The translations under genes and the position numbers were made by a program. A model generated the notes under the pieces. The model worked only from the letters and a program-made list of their open reading frames with translations. It was not told the origin of the DNA and did no database searches. A stretch of DNA of 64,000 nucleotides from Streptomyces griseoviridis (GTDB lineage Bacteria > Actinomycetota > Actinomycetes > Streptomycetales > Streptomycetaceae): the NCBI RefSeq assembly GCF_005222485.1, contig NZ_CP029078.1, positions 2,260,001 to 2,324,000 of the forward strand, in the 5' to 3' direction. The stretch's first letter is position 1; each line of letters starts with the position of its first letter. Shown one piece after another: positions 7,869 through 15,841 of this stretch.

Positions 7869-9059
7869 ATGACCGCTATGACCCCCGGCTCGAACATCCC
7901 TCTCTCCGCCGCCCGCGTGGCGGTGGACGTCGCCGCTCCCGTGCGGCTCGACGTCTCGGGCCTGCTGCTCACCGCCGACGGCAAGGTGCGCTCCGACGAC
8001 GACTTCATCTTCTACAACCAGCCGGCCGGACCGGGCGTGACGTACCGCTCGGGCGGCGACACGGCACCGGACGCGATCGTGGTGGACACCACCGCGGTGC
8101 CGCCGGGCATCGAGAAGATCATCGTCACGGCGAGCCCGGACGCGGCGGGCCAGACGTTCCAGGGCATCGAGCCGACGGCCACCCTCCGCGGCGCCGACGA
8201 CAACAGCGTCCTGGCCACCTTCACACCCCCGCAGCTCGGCACCGAGACGGCGCTGGTGATCGTGGAGATCTACCTGCGCAACGGCGCCTGGAAGGCCCGC
8301 GCGGTGGGCCAGGGCTACGCGAACGGCCTGGCGGGCATCGCGACGGACTTCGGCGTGACGGTGGAGGAGCCGCCCCCGGCCCAGCCCCAGACCCAAGCCC
8401 CGGCCCCGGCCCCGCAGGTGACGGCGCCCCCCATGCCGTCGACGCCCCCGCCGGCCCCGCCGGCCGCCGCGCCGGGCACCGGCAAGATCAACCTCGACAA
8501 GGGCCGGGTCAGCCTCCAGAAGAACCAGACCGTCTCCCTCGTCAAGGGCGGCCGGCCGCTGCTCTCCCAGGTCAAGATGGGCCTCGGCTGGGAGCCCGCC
8601 TACCGCGGCAAGGACATCGACCTGGACGCGTCGGTCATCGCCTACGGCCCGCAGCGCAACCACCTCGACAGCTGCTACTTCGGCAAGCTGACCATCCTCA
8701 ACGGCGCGATCAAGCACTCGGGCGACAACCTCACGGGCGAGGGCGGCGGCGACGACGAGGTGATCGTCGTCGACCTCGGCCGCATCCCCCAGGAGGCCAC
8801 CGGCCTGGTCTTCACGGTGAACTCCTTCTCCGGCCAGAAGTTCACGGAGGTCGCCAAGGCGTACTGCCGCCTGGTGGACGCCGCGACCGACGAGGAACTG
8901 GTCCGCTTCGACCTCACCAGCGCGGAGCCCCAGACGGGCGTGCTGATGGCGAAGCTGATCCGCCAGTTCTCCGGTGAGTGGGAGATGACGGCGATCGGCG
9001 ACTTCGTGAAGGCCCGCACGGTGCGGAACATGGTGAAGCCGGGGGCGCAGACGCTGTAG
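7869..9059 (+). CDS. Tandem TerD-domain protein (tellurium-resistance/stress family)
   Basis: A 396-residue protein with two TerD-like domains. The N-terminal one is about residues 15-160 (DVSGLLLTADGKVRSDDDFIFYNQ, the DDDF calcium-site signature). The C-terminal one is about 200-396 (INLDKGRVSLQKNQTVSLVK then DLDASVIAYG and DDEVIVVDLGRIP). A Pro/Ala/Gln linker joins them. TerD proteins bind Ca2+ and act in poorly understood stress or phage/tellurite resistance complexes. TerB, TerC and the other ter partners are absent nearby, so this is a solitary copy. No membrane segment is seen; probably cytosolic. Confidence 0.88.
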   Translation: MTAMTPGSNIPLSAARVAVDVAAPVRLDVSGLLLTADGKVRSDDDFIFYNQPAGPGVTYRSGGDTAPDAIVVDTTAVPPGIEKIIVTASPDAAGQTFQGIEPTATLRGADDNSVLATFTPPQLGTETALVIVEIYLRNGAWKARAVGQGYANGLAGIATDFGVTVEEPPPAQPQTQAPAPAPQVTAPPMPSTPPPAPPAAAPGTGKINLDKGRVSLQKNQTVSLVKGGRPLLSQVKMGLGWEPAYRGKDIDLDASVIAYGPQRNHLDSCYFGKLTILNGAIKHSGDNLTGEGGGDDEVIVVDLGRIPQEATGLVFTVNSFSGQKFTEVAKAYCRLVDAATDEELVRFDLTSAEPQTGVLMAKLIRQFSGEWEMTAIGDFVKARTVRNMVKPGAQTL

Positions 9060-9070
9060 GCGATCTCCGC

Positions 9071-9094
9071 GCGGAGGGCTTCCGGGCCCTCCGC
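9071..9094 (+). terminator. Hairpin after TerD-type gene
   Basis: GCGGAGGGC and GCCCTCCGC arms (9 bp) around a TTCCGG loop, starting 12 bp after the stop. It lies between convergent genes and can serve both strands. Confidence 0.7.
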
Positions 9095-9140
9095 CACCAA
9101 GGGCGGCTGGTCAGCCGTCGATGTGGTCGGCGGTGGCGGA

Positions 9141-9488
9141 TCACCGGAACTCCCGCAGCAGCCTGCGGAGCGCCGTCCCGGTCGGGCAGTGGTTCGCCGT
9201 CTCCCCGTCCCGGCAGGACGCGCAGTCGGGGGTGTGCGCGTGGAGCGCGGCCAGGGCGGCGCGCGGGATCTCCCCCCGGTACGCCCGCGGGTACCACGTC
9301 ACCGGCTGCCCGGCACGGACCGTGTCACGGCGGCCGAGATCGACCGCCCCCGTCACGGTGAGGGGAATCCCCGAGAACGCGCAGTGCGCACCTGCGCGTT
9401 GACGGTCGGTCAACTGGTCGGGAGCCGGGACATCGAGCAGAGCGAGCCCGGCGAGGACGTGGGTGCGCGGCGTCGTGGTCTCGCCCAT
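9141..9488 (-). CDS. Small Cys-rich protein paired with XRE regulator (module 1)
   Basis: A 115-residue protein of unknown function. Conserved-looking points are C-x3-G near the start of the core, AVDLG, WYPR, then H-x-P-x-C-x2-CR-x6-CP-x-G-x2-LRRL at the C-terminus; the cysteines and histidine could bind zinc. The same signature recurs in the protein at 15248-15709, which also follows an XRE gene. Start: ATG at 9488 (MGETTTPR); upstream codons lack this resemblance. It is downstream of, and codirectional with, the XRE gene (91-bp gap), so it is a likely partner or effector of that regulator. No membrane segment. Confidence 0.65.
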   Translation of the reverse strand: MGETTTPRTHVLAGLALLDVPAPDQLTDRQRAGAHCAFSGIPLTVTGAVDLGRRDTVRAGQPVTWYPRAYRGEIPRAALAALHAHTPDCASCRDGETANHCPTGTALRRLLREFR

Positions 9489-9579
9489 GGTCACGCCTCC
9501 GTCGTCGCGGTGATCCGTCGTGCAAGGGAAACCGTAGGCCGCGGACGCCCCCGTACCTCTCACAGTTGTGCGAGAGGTC

Positions 9580-10764
9580 TCACATTCCCACCCAGGACGC
9601 CATGTACGTCAGGCTGTCCGGCGTCCGCCGGGCCACGTGCAGCAGCCCGCGGATCGTCTCCCGGGCCCCCGGGTGGTACCTGGTCTGCTCCGGGGCGGCA
9701 CGGCGGGCCTGCACGAGATGGGTCAGCGCGGCCTCGGTGTGACCGGTCTCCATCTCGGTACGGGCCCGGTCGAGGAGGAAGTGGGCGCGGCGAGAGGTCG
9801 CGACGGACGTCGACAGCCGGATGCGGCGGGCCTGCGTCAGGGCCGTGTCGTACCGGCCCATCTCCACCGCGGCGGACATCCGGTGCAGGGCGACGTTCGT
9901 CGGGCCGAAGGACAGCCAGTGCACGTCGGAGGCGTCCCCGATCCTGGCCGCGATCGTCCGGGCCTCGCTGAGGTGCCGCACCACCGCGGTGACGTCGTCG
10001 GCGCGCGCGGCGATGACGGAGCCCCCCAGGTGCAGTTGGCCCGTGACGGCGAGCGTCTCGCGGGTCTCGTCGGCCTGGCCGACGATGCCGTGTCCCGACG
10101 CCACGAGCCGCTGCCCGATCGCGTACTCGCCCTCCCGGAAGTAGACGAGCGCCCGCATGTACTGGCGGACCGCGCCCAGGCACGGGTCGGAGGCGCGCTC
10201 GGCGGCCCACGCCATCCGGTCGAGGGCCACTGCGGAGAGGTCGTAGTAGCCCAGCTTGACGGCGATGTCGTGGGCGGTGCGGTACGTCGAGGCGAGGGCC
10301 CGCCACAGCTCGGTCGACGGCGTCTGCCAGGCGGTGTGGGTGAGTTCCGTGATCGCGCTCGGCAGGGCGCCGGCGGCGGTCCGCAGGTGGGTGGCGCGGA
10401 CCTGCTCGCAGAGCCGGTCCGCCTCGGCGAGCAGGACGGCGGCCGGCCGCGCCGTGAGGTCCGGGTGGGCGCCGAGGTCGTACAGGTCGAGGGCCTCGCG
10501 GATGGGGCGGACGAGTTCGGCCAGCCGGTCCCGCTGCAGTTCGGTCACATAGGGCTGTCCCGTCAGGACGGTGACGTCGACACGGAGGGCGCGGGCGCAG
10601 GCCGCGACGAAGTCCGCGGTGGCGGGCCGCGCGCCGCACTCGACCTGGGTGAGGTAGCTGTAGGAGTACGGCAGCCGGTCGGCGAACTGGCGCAGCGTCA
10701 GCCTGGCCAGCCGCCGCTGCTCGCGGACTCGGGCGCCGGTGTGGTCGTCGTCGGGTGGGGGCAT
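9580..10764 (-). CDS. XRE-family regulator with TPR-like C-terminal domain (module 1)
   Basis: 394 residues. The N-terminal helix-turn-helix (about 10-65: ARVREQRRLARLTLRQFADR, then SYSYLTQVECGARPATADF) precedes a long helical Ala/Arg-rich region resembling tetratricopeptide repeats (about 90-394), as in many Streptomyces XRE regulators. ATG at 10764 starts directly before the HTH. It diverges from the flavoprotein gene across 120 bp that holds an inverted repeat, and is followed by the small Cys-rich gene. Probably an autoregulated switch; ligand unknown. Confidence 0.82.
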   Translation of the reverse strand: MPPPDDDHTGARVREQRRLARLTLRQFADRLPYSYSYLTQVECGARPATADFVAACARALRVDVTVLTGQPYVTELQRDRLAELVRPIREALDLYDLGAHPDLTARPAAVLLAEADRLCEQVRATHLRTAAGALPSAITELTHTAWQTPSTELWRALASTYRTAHDIAVKLGYYDLSAVALDRMAWAAERASDPCLGAVRQYMRALVYFREGEYAIGQRLVASGHGIVGQADETRETLAVTGQLHLGGSVIAARADDVTAVVRHLSEARTIAARIGDASDVHWLSFGPTNVALHRMSAAVEMGRYDTALTQARRIRLSTSVATSRRAHFLLDRARTEMETGHTEAALTHLVQARRAAPEQTRYHPGARETIRGLLHVARRTPDSLTYMASWVGM

Positions 10765-10818
10765 GCCGTCTCCTGGTTCCTCGCTCGCGCTCGGCACGCT
10801 ACTGGCGCCACCCGCCGT

Positions 10819-10836
10819 GAGGCAGCCGTCTGCCTC
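10819..10836. promoter_or_regulatory. Inverted repeat between divergent XRE and flavoprotein genes
   Basis: A perfect GAGGCAG-CCGT-CTGCCTC repeat (7-bp arms, 4-bp spacer) in the 120-bp divergent promoter region, 55 bp from the XRE start and 49 bp from the flavoprotein start. Placement suits an operator for the XRE protein; it could also be a small hairpin. Confidence 0.4.
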
Positions 10837-10884
10837 CGACTCCACCCGGATCGGGGGCGGTTGCGCGTGTGGTCGGATGAACGC

Positions 10885-11436
10885 ATGACGACTCCTGTGC
10901 TCTATCTGTTCGGTTCGGCGGCACCTCCGGTCCTCGACGTGGCAAAAGTGATCGAGGACGCGCAGGAGCGTGGCTTCGACGTGTGTCTGGGCCTCACCCC
11001 GACCGCCGCACGCTGGCTGGACGGCCGGCTGCCGGCGCTCGCCGCGTTGACGGGACACCCGGTGCGGTCGGAGTACAAGACGCCGGGCGAGCCGGACGTG
11101 TGGCCGAAGGCGGACGTCATCGCGGTCGCGCCGGCCACCTTCAACACGGTGAACTCCTGGGCGCTCGGCCTGACCCACGACTTCGTGACCGGGGTCGTCG
11201 CGGAAGGCGTCGGGAAGGACATCCCGATCCTGACGATGCCGTGCGTGAACGCGGCCTACGTACGGCACCGCCAGTTCGAACGGAGCGTCGGCGAGCTGCG
11301 GGAGATGGGCGTGGAAGTGCTGTACGGGGAGGGCGGCTTCGTACCGAACGAACCGGGCCGGAGCCGCCCGGAGAAGTACCCGTGGGGGTTGGTACTGGAC
11401 ACGGCGGAACGGCTCGTGGGTTCTCGGGGGGATTGA
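10885..11436 (+). CDS. Flavoprotein-family protein (PPC decarboxylase-like)
   Basis: A 183-residue single-domain flavoprotein (Pfam flavoprotein fold, as in Dfp/CoaC, EpiD and UbiX). Seen: an initial Rossmann strand TTPVLYLFGSAAPP and the FMN-site motif VAPATFNTVNSWALGLTHD (about residues 81-99), plus PCVNAAY. It is a divergent partner of the XRE regulator, an arrangement seen in many Streptomyces genomes. The substrate is unknown; there is no lanthipeptide or coenzyme A gene nearby. ATG at 10885 fits the family start. Confidence 0.8.
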   Translation: MTTPVLYLFGSAAPPVLDVAKVIEDAQERGFDVCLGLTPTAARWLDGRLPALAALTGHPVRSEYKTPGEPDVWPKADVIAVAPATFNTVNSWALGLTHDFVTGVVAEGVGKDIPILTMPCVNAAYVRHRQFERSVGELREMGVEVLYGEGGFVPNEPGRSRPEKYPWGLVLDTAERLVGSRGD

Positions 11437-11458
11437 CGGCGGGGGTTGGTTGCTGACC

Positions 11459-11554
11459 GGGGCCACCCCCGCGCGTGCGGGGACCAGAGCGTGTCGCTGT
11501 ACACGCCGGCCCTGGTTCGGGGGTCAGGCTTCCCGGCCAGTGACGCTGCCGTCA
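11459..11554 (-). CRISPR. CRISPR relic A: one repeat, decayed second repeat, leader fragment
   Basis: Positions 11459-11487 form a 29-nt type I-E-like repeat (stem CCCCGC-GCGT-GCGGGG, ending GGGGACCAG on the + strand). A second, truncated repeat end (GGGGGTCAG) finishes at 11527, 40 bp later instead of 61, implying an internal deletion. Positions 11528-11554 match the leader block seen at 14968 and 17320 (GCTTCC.GGCCAG.GACGCTGCCGTCAG). In E. coli-type orientation the array reads on the minus strand with its leader at higher coordinate. The leader match stops at the LysR stop codon. No cas genes nearby. Confidence 0.65.
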
Positions 11555-12508
11555 GGAAGGAGTGCTCGCGGCAGACGTCGTCACATGGCCGAGCCGGTGG
11601 TCGAGCGCGGCGCCGACGTCCGGGCAGTTCGCGCGGATGACGTCGAGGAAGGCGTTCAGCGCCGGGGAACGGTCCCGGGCGCTGAAGGACAGGACCAGCT
11701 CGGGCAGCGGCGTGCGCGGGGTCACCTCGCAGAACCACGTGCCCCGCCGTGGGGCCGCCAGCATGCGAGAGGGGCCCAGGCCGACGCCCACCCCGCAGGC
11801 GGCGAGGCCGATGATGGTGTGGATGTCCCTCGCGACGGTCGCGCCGGAGAGCGCCGGGGAGTCCTTGCCCAGGAGGGCTCGCAGCCCGGTGGCGACGGCG
11901 GGCTCGTCCTCGCCCGACGCCACGATCAGCGGCTGTCGCCGCAGCTGGTCCACGTGCACCGACGGCCGGCCCGCGTAGGGGTGCGTGCTGCTGACGACCG
12001 CGACCAGGTGGTCGTGCCCGATCGGCACCGACACCAGCTCCTCGGCCCCGACGCCCCGTGGCCGGCCGAGGCCGATCGCCACGTCCAGTTCGCCGGCGAC
12101 GAGCGCGGCCGTGCTGCGGTTGGTCGCCATCTCGTGCAGTTCCCACCGTACGTCGGGCCGCTCACGGCCGAACCGGCCCAGGACGTCCGGCAGGGGTTCG
12201 AGCAGCGCCGAGGCGATGAACCCGAGGCGCAGTCGGCCCGTCTCACCGCGTGCCGCCCTGGCCGCGTCGACCGAGGCCGCCGCGATCTCGTCGAGCGCCC
12301 TGCGGGCCCGGGTGAGGAAGGCCGCGCCCGCGGCCGTCGGGAACACCCCGCGGCGGGTGCGATCGAACAGGCGGGCGCCCACCTCCCGTTCGAGGTCGGC
12401 GATCTGCTTGGACAGCGGGGGCTGCGCGATGCCCAGCGCACCGGCCGCCCGGCCGAAGTGTTCGTGCTCGGCGAGGGTCAGTGCGTACCTCAGGTGCCGC
12501 GCCTCCAT
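11552..12508 (-). CDS. LysR-family transcriptional regulator
   Basis: A 318-residue LTTR. The HTH spans residues 1-60 (MEARHLRYALTLAEHEHFGRAA, then PPLSKQIADLEREVGARLFDRTRR) and the two-lobed effector-binding domain about 90-295. It diverges from the hydrolase-MFS pair across 92 bp, the usual LTTR arrangement, so it probably controls them. The stop codon lies inside a sequence shared with the CRISPR-leader relics, so its 3' end may have been set by an insertion junction. ATG at 12508 matches the family start. Confidence 0.88.
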   Translation of the reverse strand: MEARHLRYALTLAEHEHFGRAAGALGIAQPPLSKQIADLEREVGARLFDRTRRGVFPTAAGAAFLTRARRALDEIAAASVDAARAARGETGRLRLGFIASALLEPLPDVLGRFGRERPDVRWELHEMATNRSTAALVAGELDVAIGLGRPRGVGAEELVSVPIGHDHLVAVVSSTHPYAGRPSVHVDQLRRQPLIVASGEDEPAVATGLRALLGKDSPALSGATVARDIHTIIGLAACGVGVGLGPSRMLAAPRRGTWFCEVTPRTPLPELVLSFSARDRSPALNAFLDVIRANCPDVGAALDHRLGHVTTSAASTPS

Positions 12509-12600
12509 GCCAGCCTCCCCGCCATACCTCATATGTATCGTCGACCAGCTTGTCAGATCTTTCACTGGATAGCCGGGGCCGGGTCGCGTGGACTGCGGTC

Positions 12601-13455
12601 ATGACTGATCCTTCCTCTTCTTCCTCCCGAGGCACCGTCGTCGTCTTCGTGCACGGGGCCTGGCACGGCTCCGCGCAGTGGGCGGCGACGCAGCGCGCAC
12701 TCGCCGGACTCGGTGCCGCGAGCGTGGCCGTCGACCTGCCGGGACACGGCTTCGACGCGCCCCTGCCCAGCGGATACCTCCAGCCGGGCCAGCCGGGTCT
12801 GCTGACCGAGAGGTCCGCGCTCGCCACCGTGACGACGGACGACTGCGCCGCGGCCGTGCTGGACACGCTGCGCCGGGTCCGCCACCACCGTCGTGTCGTG
12901 CTCGTCGCGCACAGCGCGGGCGGCGGCCCCGCGTCACTGGCCGCCGAACGCGCGCCCGAACTCGTCGACGAGATCGTCTACCTCTCGGCCTTCGTGCCCG
13001 CCGGACGGCCCCGGTTCTCCGACTATCTCGACTCGCCGGAGAACGCCACGGCACGGGGCGGGCGCCTCAACCTCGGCGACCCCGGGGAACTGGGCGCCGT
13101 GCGGATCAACCCGCTCTCGCAGGACCCCGCCTACGTCGAGGAACTGCGGCAGACCCACTACCACGACACCCCCGTGGACCGCTTCGACCGCTGGCGCTCG
13201 GCGCTGAGCCCCGATCTGCCGCTGGCGATCCCCACCACCCCGGTCGTCGTGACCGCGCGACGGTGGGGGCGCGTCCCACGGACCTTCCTGCGCTGCGCCG
13301 ACGACCGGGCGCTGCCGGCGGCCGTGCAGGACCTGATGATCGCGGAAGCCGACCGGGCCGTGCCGGGCGACCCGTTCACCGTGCGCACCCTCCCGGGCAG
13401 CCACAGCCCGTTCGCCGCCCGGCCCCGCGAACTCGCCGCGGCTCTGCTGCCGTGA
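12601..13455 (+). CDS. Alpha/beta-hydrolase (esterase-like)
   Basis: 284 residues of the alpha/beta-hydrolase fold. Seen: oxyanion HGAWHGS (19-25), DLPGHG (about 45-50), nucleophile Ser105 in AHSAGGG, an acidic residue in CADDRALP and terminal His in GSHSP. The HGAWHG/AHSAGG pattern is that of plant salicylate-esterase/EstC-like hydrolases. No signal peptide, so probably cytosolic. The stop overlaps the next start (GTGA), coupling it to the exporter and suggesting modification and efflux of one compound under LysR control. Confidence 0.85.
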   Translation: MTDPSSSSSRGTVVVFVHGAWHGSAQWAATQRALAGLGAASVAVDLPGHGFDAPLPSGYLQPGQPGLLTERSALATVTTDDCAAAVLDTLRRVRHHRRVVLVAHSAGGGPASLAAERAPELVDEIVYLSAFVPAGRPRFSDYLDSPENATARGGRLNLGDPGELGAVRINPLSQDPAYVEELRQTHYHDTPVDRFDRWRSALSPDLPLAIPTTPVVVTARRWGRVPRTFLRCADDRALPAAVQDLMIAEADRAVPGDPFTVRTLPGSHSPFAARPRELAAALLP

Positions 13456-14846
13456 GCGGCGGACGCCTCGTGCTGCCGGTGGTGCTCAGCGCCACCTTCG
13501 TGCAACTCCTCAACGTCACGGTCGCGCAGGTGGCCGCGCCGGCGATCCAGGCCGGCCTTGGCGCCGGTCCCGGCGCCGTGCAACTGGTCCTCGCCGGATA
13601 CACCCTGACGTACGCGTGCCTGCTCATCCCCGCCGCACGGCTGGGCGAACGGTACGGATACCGACGGCTGTTCGTGGCGGGCACCGTGGTCTTCACCGCG
13701 GGTTCGCTGGCCGGCGCGGGTGCCCCGGACGTCGCGTCGCTGATCACGGCCCGGCTGGTGCAGGGCGCGGGCAGCGGTCTCGTCGCCCCTCAGGTCCTGT
13801 CGCTGATCCAGGCCGCCGTTCCCGCGCCACGCCGGCCGCGCGCCTTCGGCCTGTACGGCGCCACCATGGCCGTCGCGTCACTGGCCGGGCCGCTGATCGG
13901 CGGCCTCGTCCTCAGCGCCGATCTCTTCGGCCTCGGCTGGCGGCCGGTGCTGCTGCTGACCGTGCCGGTGGCGCTCGCGTCGCTGGCCGGGGCGACCGCG
14001 CTGCCCCGCAGCCGCGGGGCGGACGGGCTCCGCGTCGACAAGCTGGGCGCGCTGCTGGTCACCGTGGGAGCCGGCGCGCTGGTCCTGCCCCTGGCGCTGG
14101 GGCGGGAAGCGGGCTGGCCCTGGTGGACGTGGGCCGGTTTCGCCGTGGCTGTGGCCGCCCTCGGCTCCTTCGTGCGGAGCCTCCCGCACCGGCCCGACCC
14201 GCTGATCCATCCGGCGGTGCTGCGGGACCGGTCGGCGCGGAGGGGCACGCTGCTGGTGTTCGTGTTCAACACGGGCGTGCCCTCCTTCACCTACCTGCTC
14301 TTCCTCCACCTCCAGTCCGCCGTCGGGTACTCGGCCCTGGCGGCCGCGCTGACGTCGGCGCCGTTCGCGGCCGCCGCCGCCGTCGGCAGCAGGGTCGCGC
14401 CCGCTCTCACCCGGCGGCACGGGCCGAGGGTGCTCACCGTCGCGTCCGTGGTGCTGGCCGGGATGTGCCTGGCGCTGGCCCCGCTCGTCGGGTCGGCGAC
14501 GGGACGCCAGGCGGCGCTGCCCGTACTGGCGGTCGGCGGAGCCGCGTTCGGCGCCTTCACCGCGTCGGTGTTCGCCCTGGTCCTGGCCGAGGTGCACGGC
14601 CCCGCCGCCGGTTCGGTCTCCGGCCTGCTGCCCACGGCACAGCAACTCGGCGGATCCATCGGAGTGACCGCGGCCGGACTGGCCTACTACGCCCCGGCCA
14701 CCGACGCGAACACCGCGTTCGGGCACGCGATGCTCTACCAGGCCACGGCCTTCACGATCACAGCGCTGATCAGCCTCGGCCTCCGCGACCGACGTGACAG
14801 CTACAGGAGCCACATCGAGAGGGACACGTGCGAGATGGGCGGCTGA
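13452..14846 (+). CDS. MFS drug-efflux transporter, DHA2 (EmrB/QacA) type
   Basis: 464 residues, strongly hydrophobic, with 13-14 predicted spans. Motif A-like ARLGERYGYRRLFVAG follows span 2, and motif C-like GPLIGG is near residue 150. GTG start overlaps the hydrolase stop. Family members export toxic compounds by proton antiport. The C-terminus ends in a short charged tail (DRRDSYRSHIERD). It is the last gene of the cassette, followed by CRISPR relic B. Confidence 0.87.
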   Translation: MSGGRLVLPVVLSATFVQLLNVTVAQVAAPAIQAGLGAGPGAVQLVLAGYTLTYACLLIPAARLGERYGYRRLFVAGTVVFTAGSLAGAGAPDVASLITARLVQGAGSGLVAPQVLSLIQAAVPAPRRPRAFGLYGATMAVASLAGPLIGGLVLSADLFGLGWRPVLLLTVPVALASLAGATALPRSRGADGLRVDKLGALLVTVGAGALVLPLALGREAGWPWWTWAGFAVAVAALGSFVRSLPHRPDPLIHPAVLRDRSARRGTLLVFVFNTGVPSFTYLLFLHLQSAVGYSALAAALTSAPFAAAAAVGSRVAPALTRRHGPRVLTVASVVLAGMCLALAPLVGSATGRQAALPVLAVGGAAFGAFTASVFALVLAEVHGPAAGSVSGLLPTAQQLGGSIGVTAAGLAYYAPATDANTAFGHAMLYQATAFTITALISLGLRDRRDSYRSHIERDTCEMGG

Positions 14847-14940
14847 GCTTCGGCGACGGCGCTTTTCTGCGTACTTCGGATGAGAGGAGAAGCGGCGGGT
14901 GACATCACAGGCGATCGCGAAACGAGATCACTTGAGAGAG

Positions 14941-15043
14941 GGGGACCGCCGGGCGGGCGGGGAGCAGTCTTCCCGACCAGCGACGCTGCCGTCGGCGGCA
15001 CGCGACCGCAGCAACCTCAGCCACATACACGAACCCCTCCCCC
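14941..15043 (-). CRISPR. CRISPR relic B: one degenerate repeat plus leader-like block
   Basis: Positions 14941-14967 resemble the repeats at 11459 and 17291 but are two bases short and altered in the stem. Positions 14968-15043 align end-to-end with 17320-17394 at roughly four matches in five (TCTTCC.GACCAGCGACGCT, then CGACCGCAGC, ending CCTCCCCC), which fits a conserved leader. No second repeat is found 61 bp away. The 401-bp gap after the MFS gene holds this relic and a broken small reading frame. Confidence 0.5.
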
Positions 15044-15055
15044 GAGACTGCCGAC

Positions 15056-15272
15056 TCAGTCCGACCGCATGTCCAGCATCCCCATGCCCAGCCGTGATCC
15101 CGTGCTCGCGCCGTCTCTCCACGCCTCCTTGCGCAGACCGACGTGATCGATGTCGGCGACGTCGGCAGGCTTGGCAGTGGTCGAGGAGAGCCCGGTACTC
15201 GGCGTCGGCCACGGCGCGCAGGCGAACGACGGCGTCCGACGTGGCCGTCACCGCCGTCGCCCTCGTGAGCAC
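15056..15272 (-). pseudogene. Possible frameshifted small Cys-containing gene
   Basis: A GTG at 15272, overlapping the end of the Cys-rich gene, opens a frame whose start looks protein-like (VRLRAVADAEYRALLDHCQAC) and then becomes Arg-rich nonsense. A sister frame continues sensibly (ADVADIDHVGLRKEAWRDG) to a stop at 15056-15058. The two join with a one-base shift. The DIDHVG segment also occurs at 17395-17415 beside relic C. This could be a decayed third member of the XRE/Cys module or a chance frame. Confidence 0.3.
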
Positions 15273-15709
15273 ACGGTGTGCGCGTGCACCGTCGCACCAC
15301 CAGCCCCCGACGGCGACTGCCGCGGCTCCGTCCCGTACTCCTCACCCGGAGCGATCCGACGACAACAGCGCGAGCAGTACCGCACCGGAGTGTGGACGGC
15401 GACGAGCCGCCGCAGCTCGGCCCCGAGAGGACAGTCGACGGAGACATCGCTACGGCAGGCCGCGCACATCGGAGCGTGCGCGGTGCGCGCCAGGTACGCG
15501 CGCTGCGCGACGCAGGTTTCGCACGAGCGCGGGAACCAGGTTCTTCCGTCGGTGAGTTGGACGCCCAGGTCGACCGCGGTCTCGTTCACGAGGAGTTCGC
15601 CGCCCCAGACGCAGGTCCGGCCGGCGGCCCGGGTCTCGTCCAGATCTGCGACGCCGGGTAAGGCGAGGGCGGCCAGTGCCTTGAGGCTCAGCGCTGTCCG
15701 GGCTGGCAT
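15248..15709 (-). CDS. Small Cys-rich zinc-finger-like protein with TTA codon (module 2)
   Basis: 153 residues, start ATG 15709 with GGAGG upstream. The core repeats the module-1 protein signature: C-x3-G, AVDLG, WFPR, H-x-P-x-C-x2-CR-x6-CP-x-G-x2-LRRL. A C-terminal extension adds YCSRCCRRI and a later H-x-H-x-V-C, suggesting a second zinc site. Leu17 is encoded by TTA, so translation should depend on the bldA tRNA. It follows the XRE gene at 132 bp. Function unknown; probably a regulator partner. Confidence 0.65.
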   Translation of the reverse strand: MPARTALSLKALAALALPGVADLDETRAAGRTCVWGGELLVNETAVDLGVQLTDGRTWFPRSCETCVAQRAYLARTAHAPMCAACRSDVSVDCPLGAELRRLVAVHTPVRYCSRCCRRIAPGEEYGTEPRQSPSGAGGATVHAHTVCSRGRRR

Positions 15710-15841
15710 ACCTGCCTCCACAGTTGCGGGTGATCCACTCACACACCCGACCGTAGGAGCCCCAGCGCAGTCGCGACAGGCACGGAACGTGGACCTCGAC
15801 GACCTCACCACGTGGGTTACAGCCCCGTTCCGTGTCCTTCG

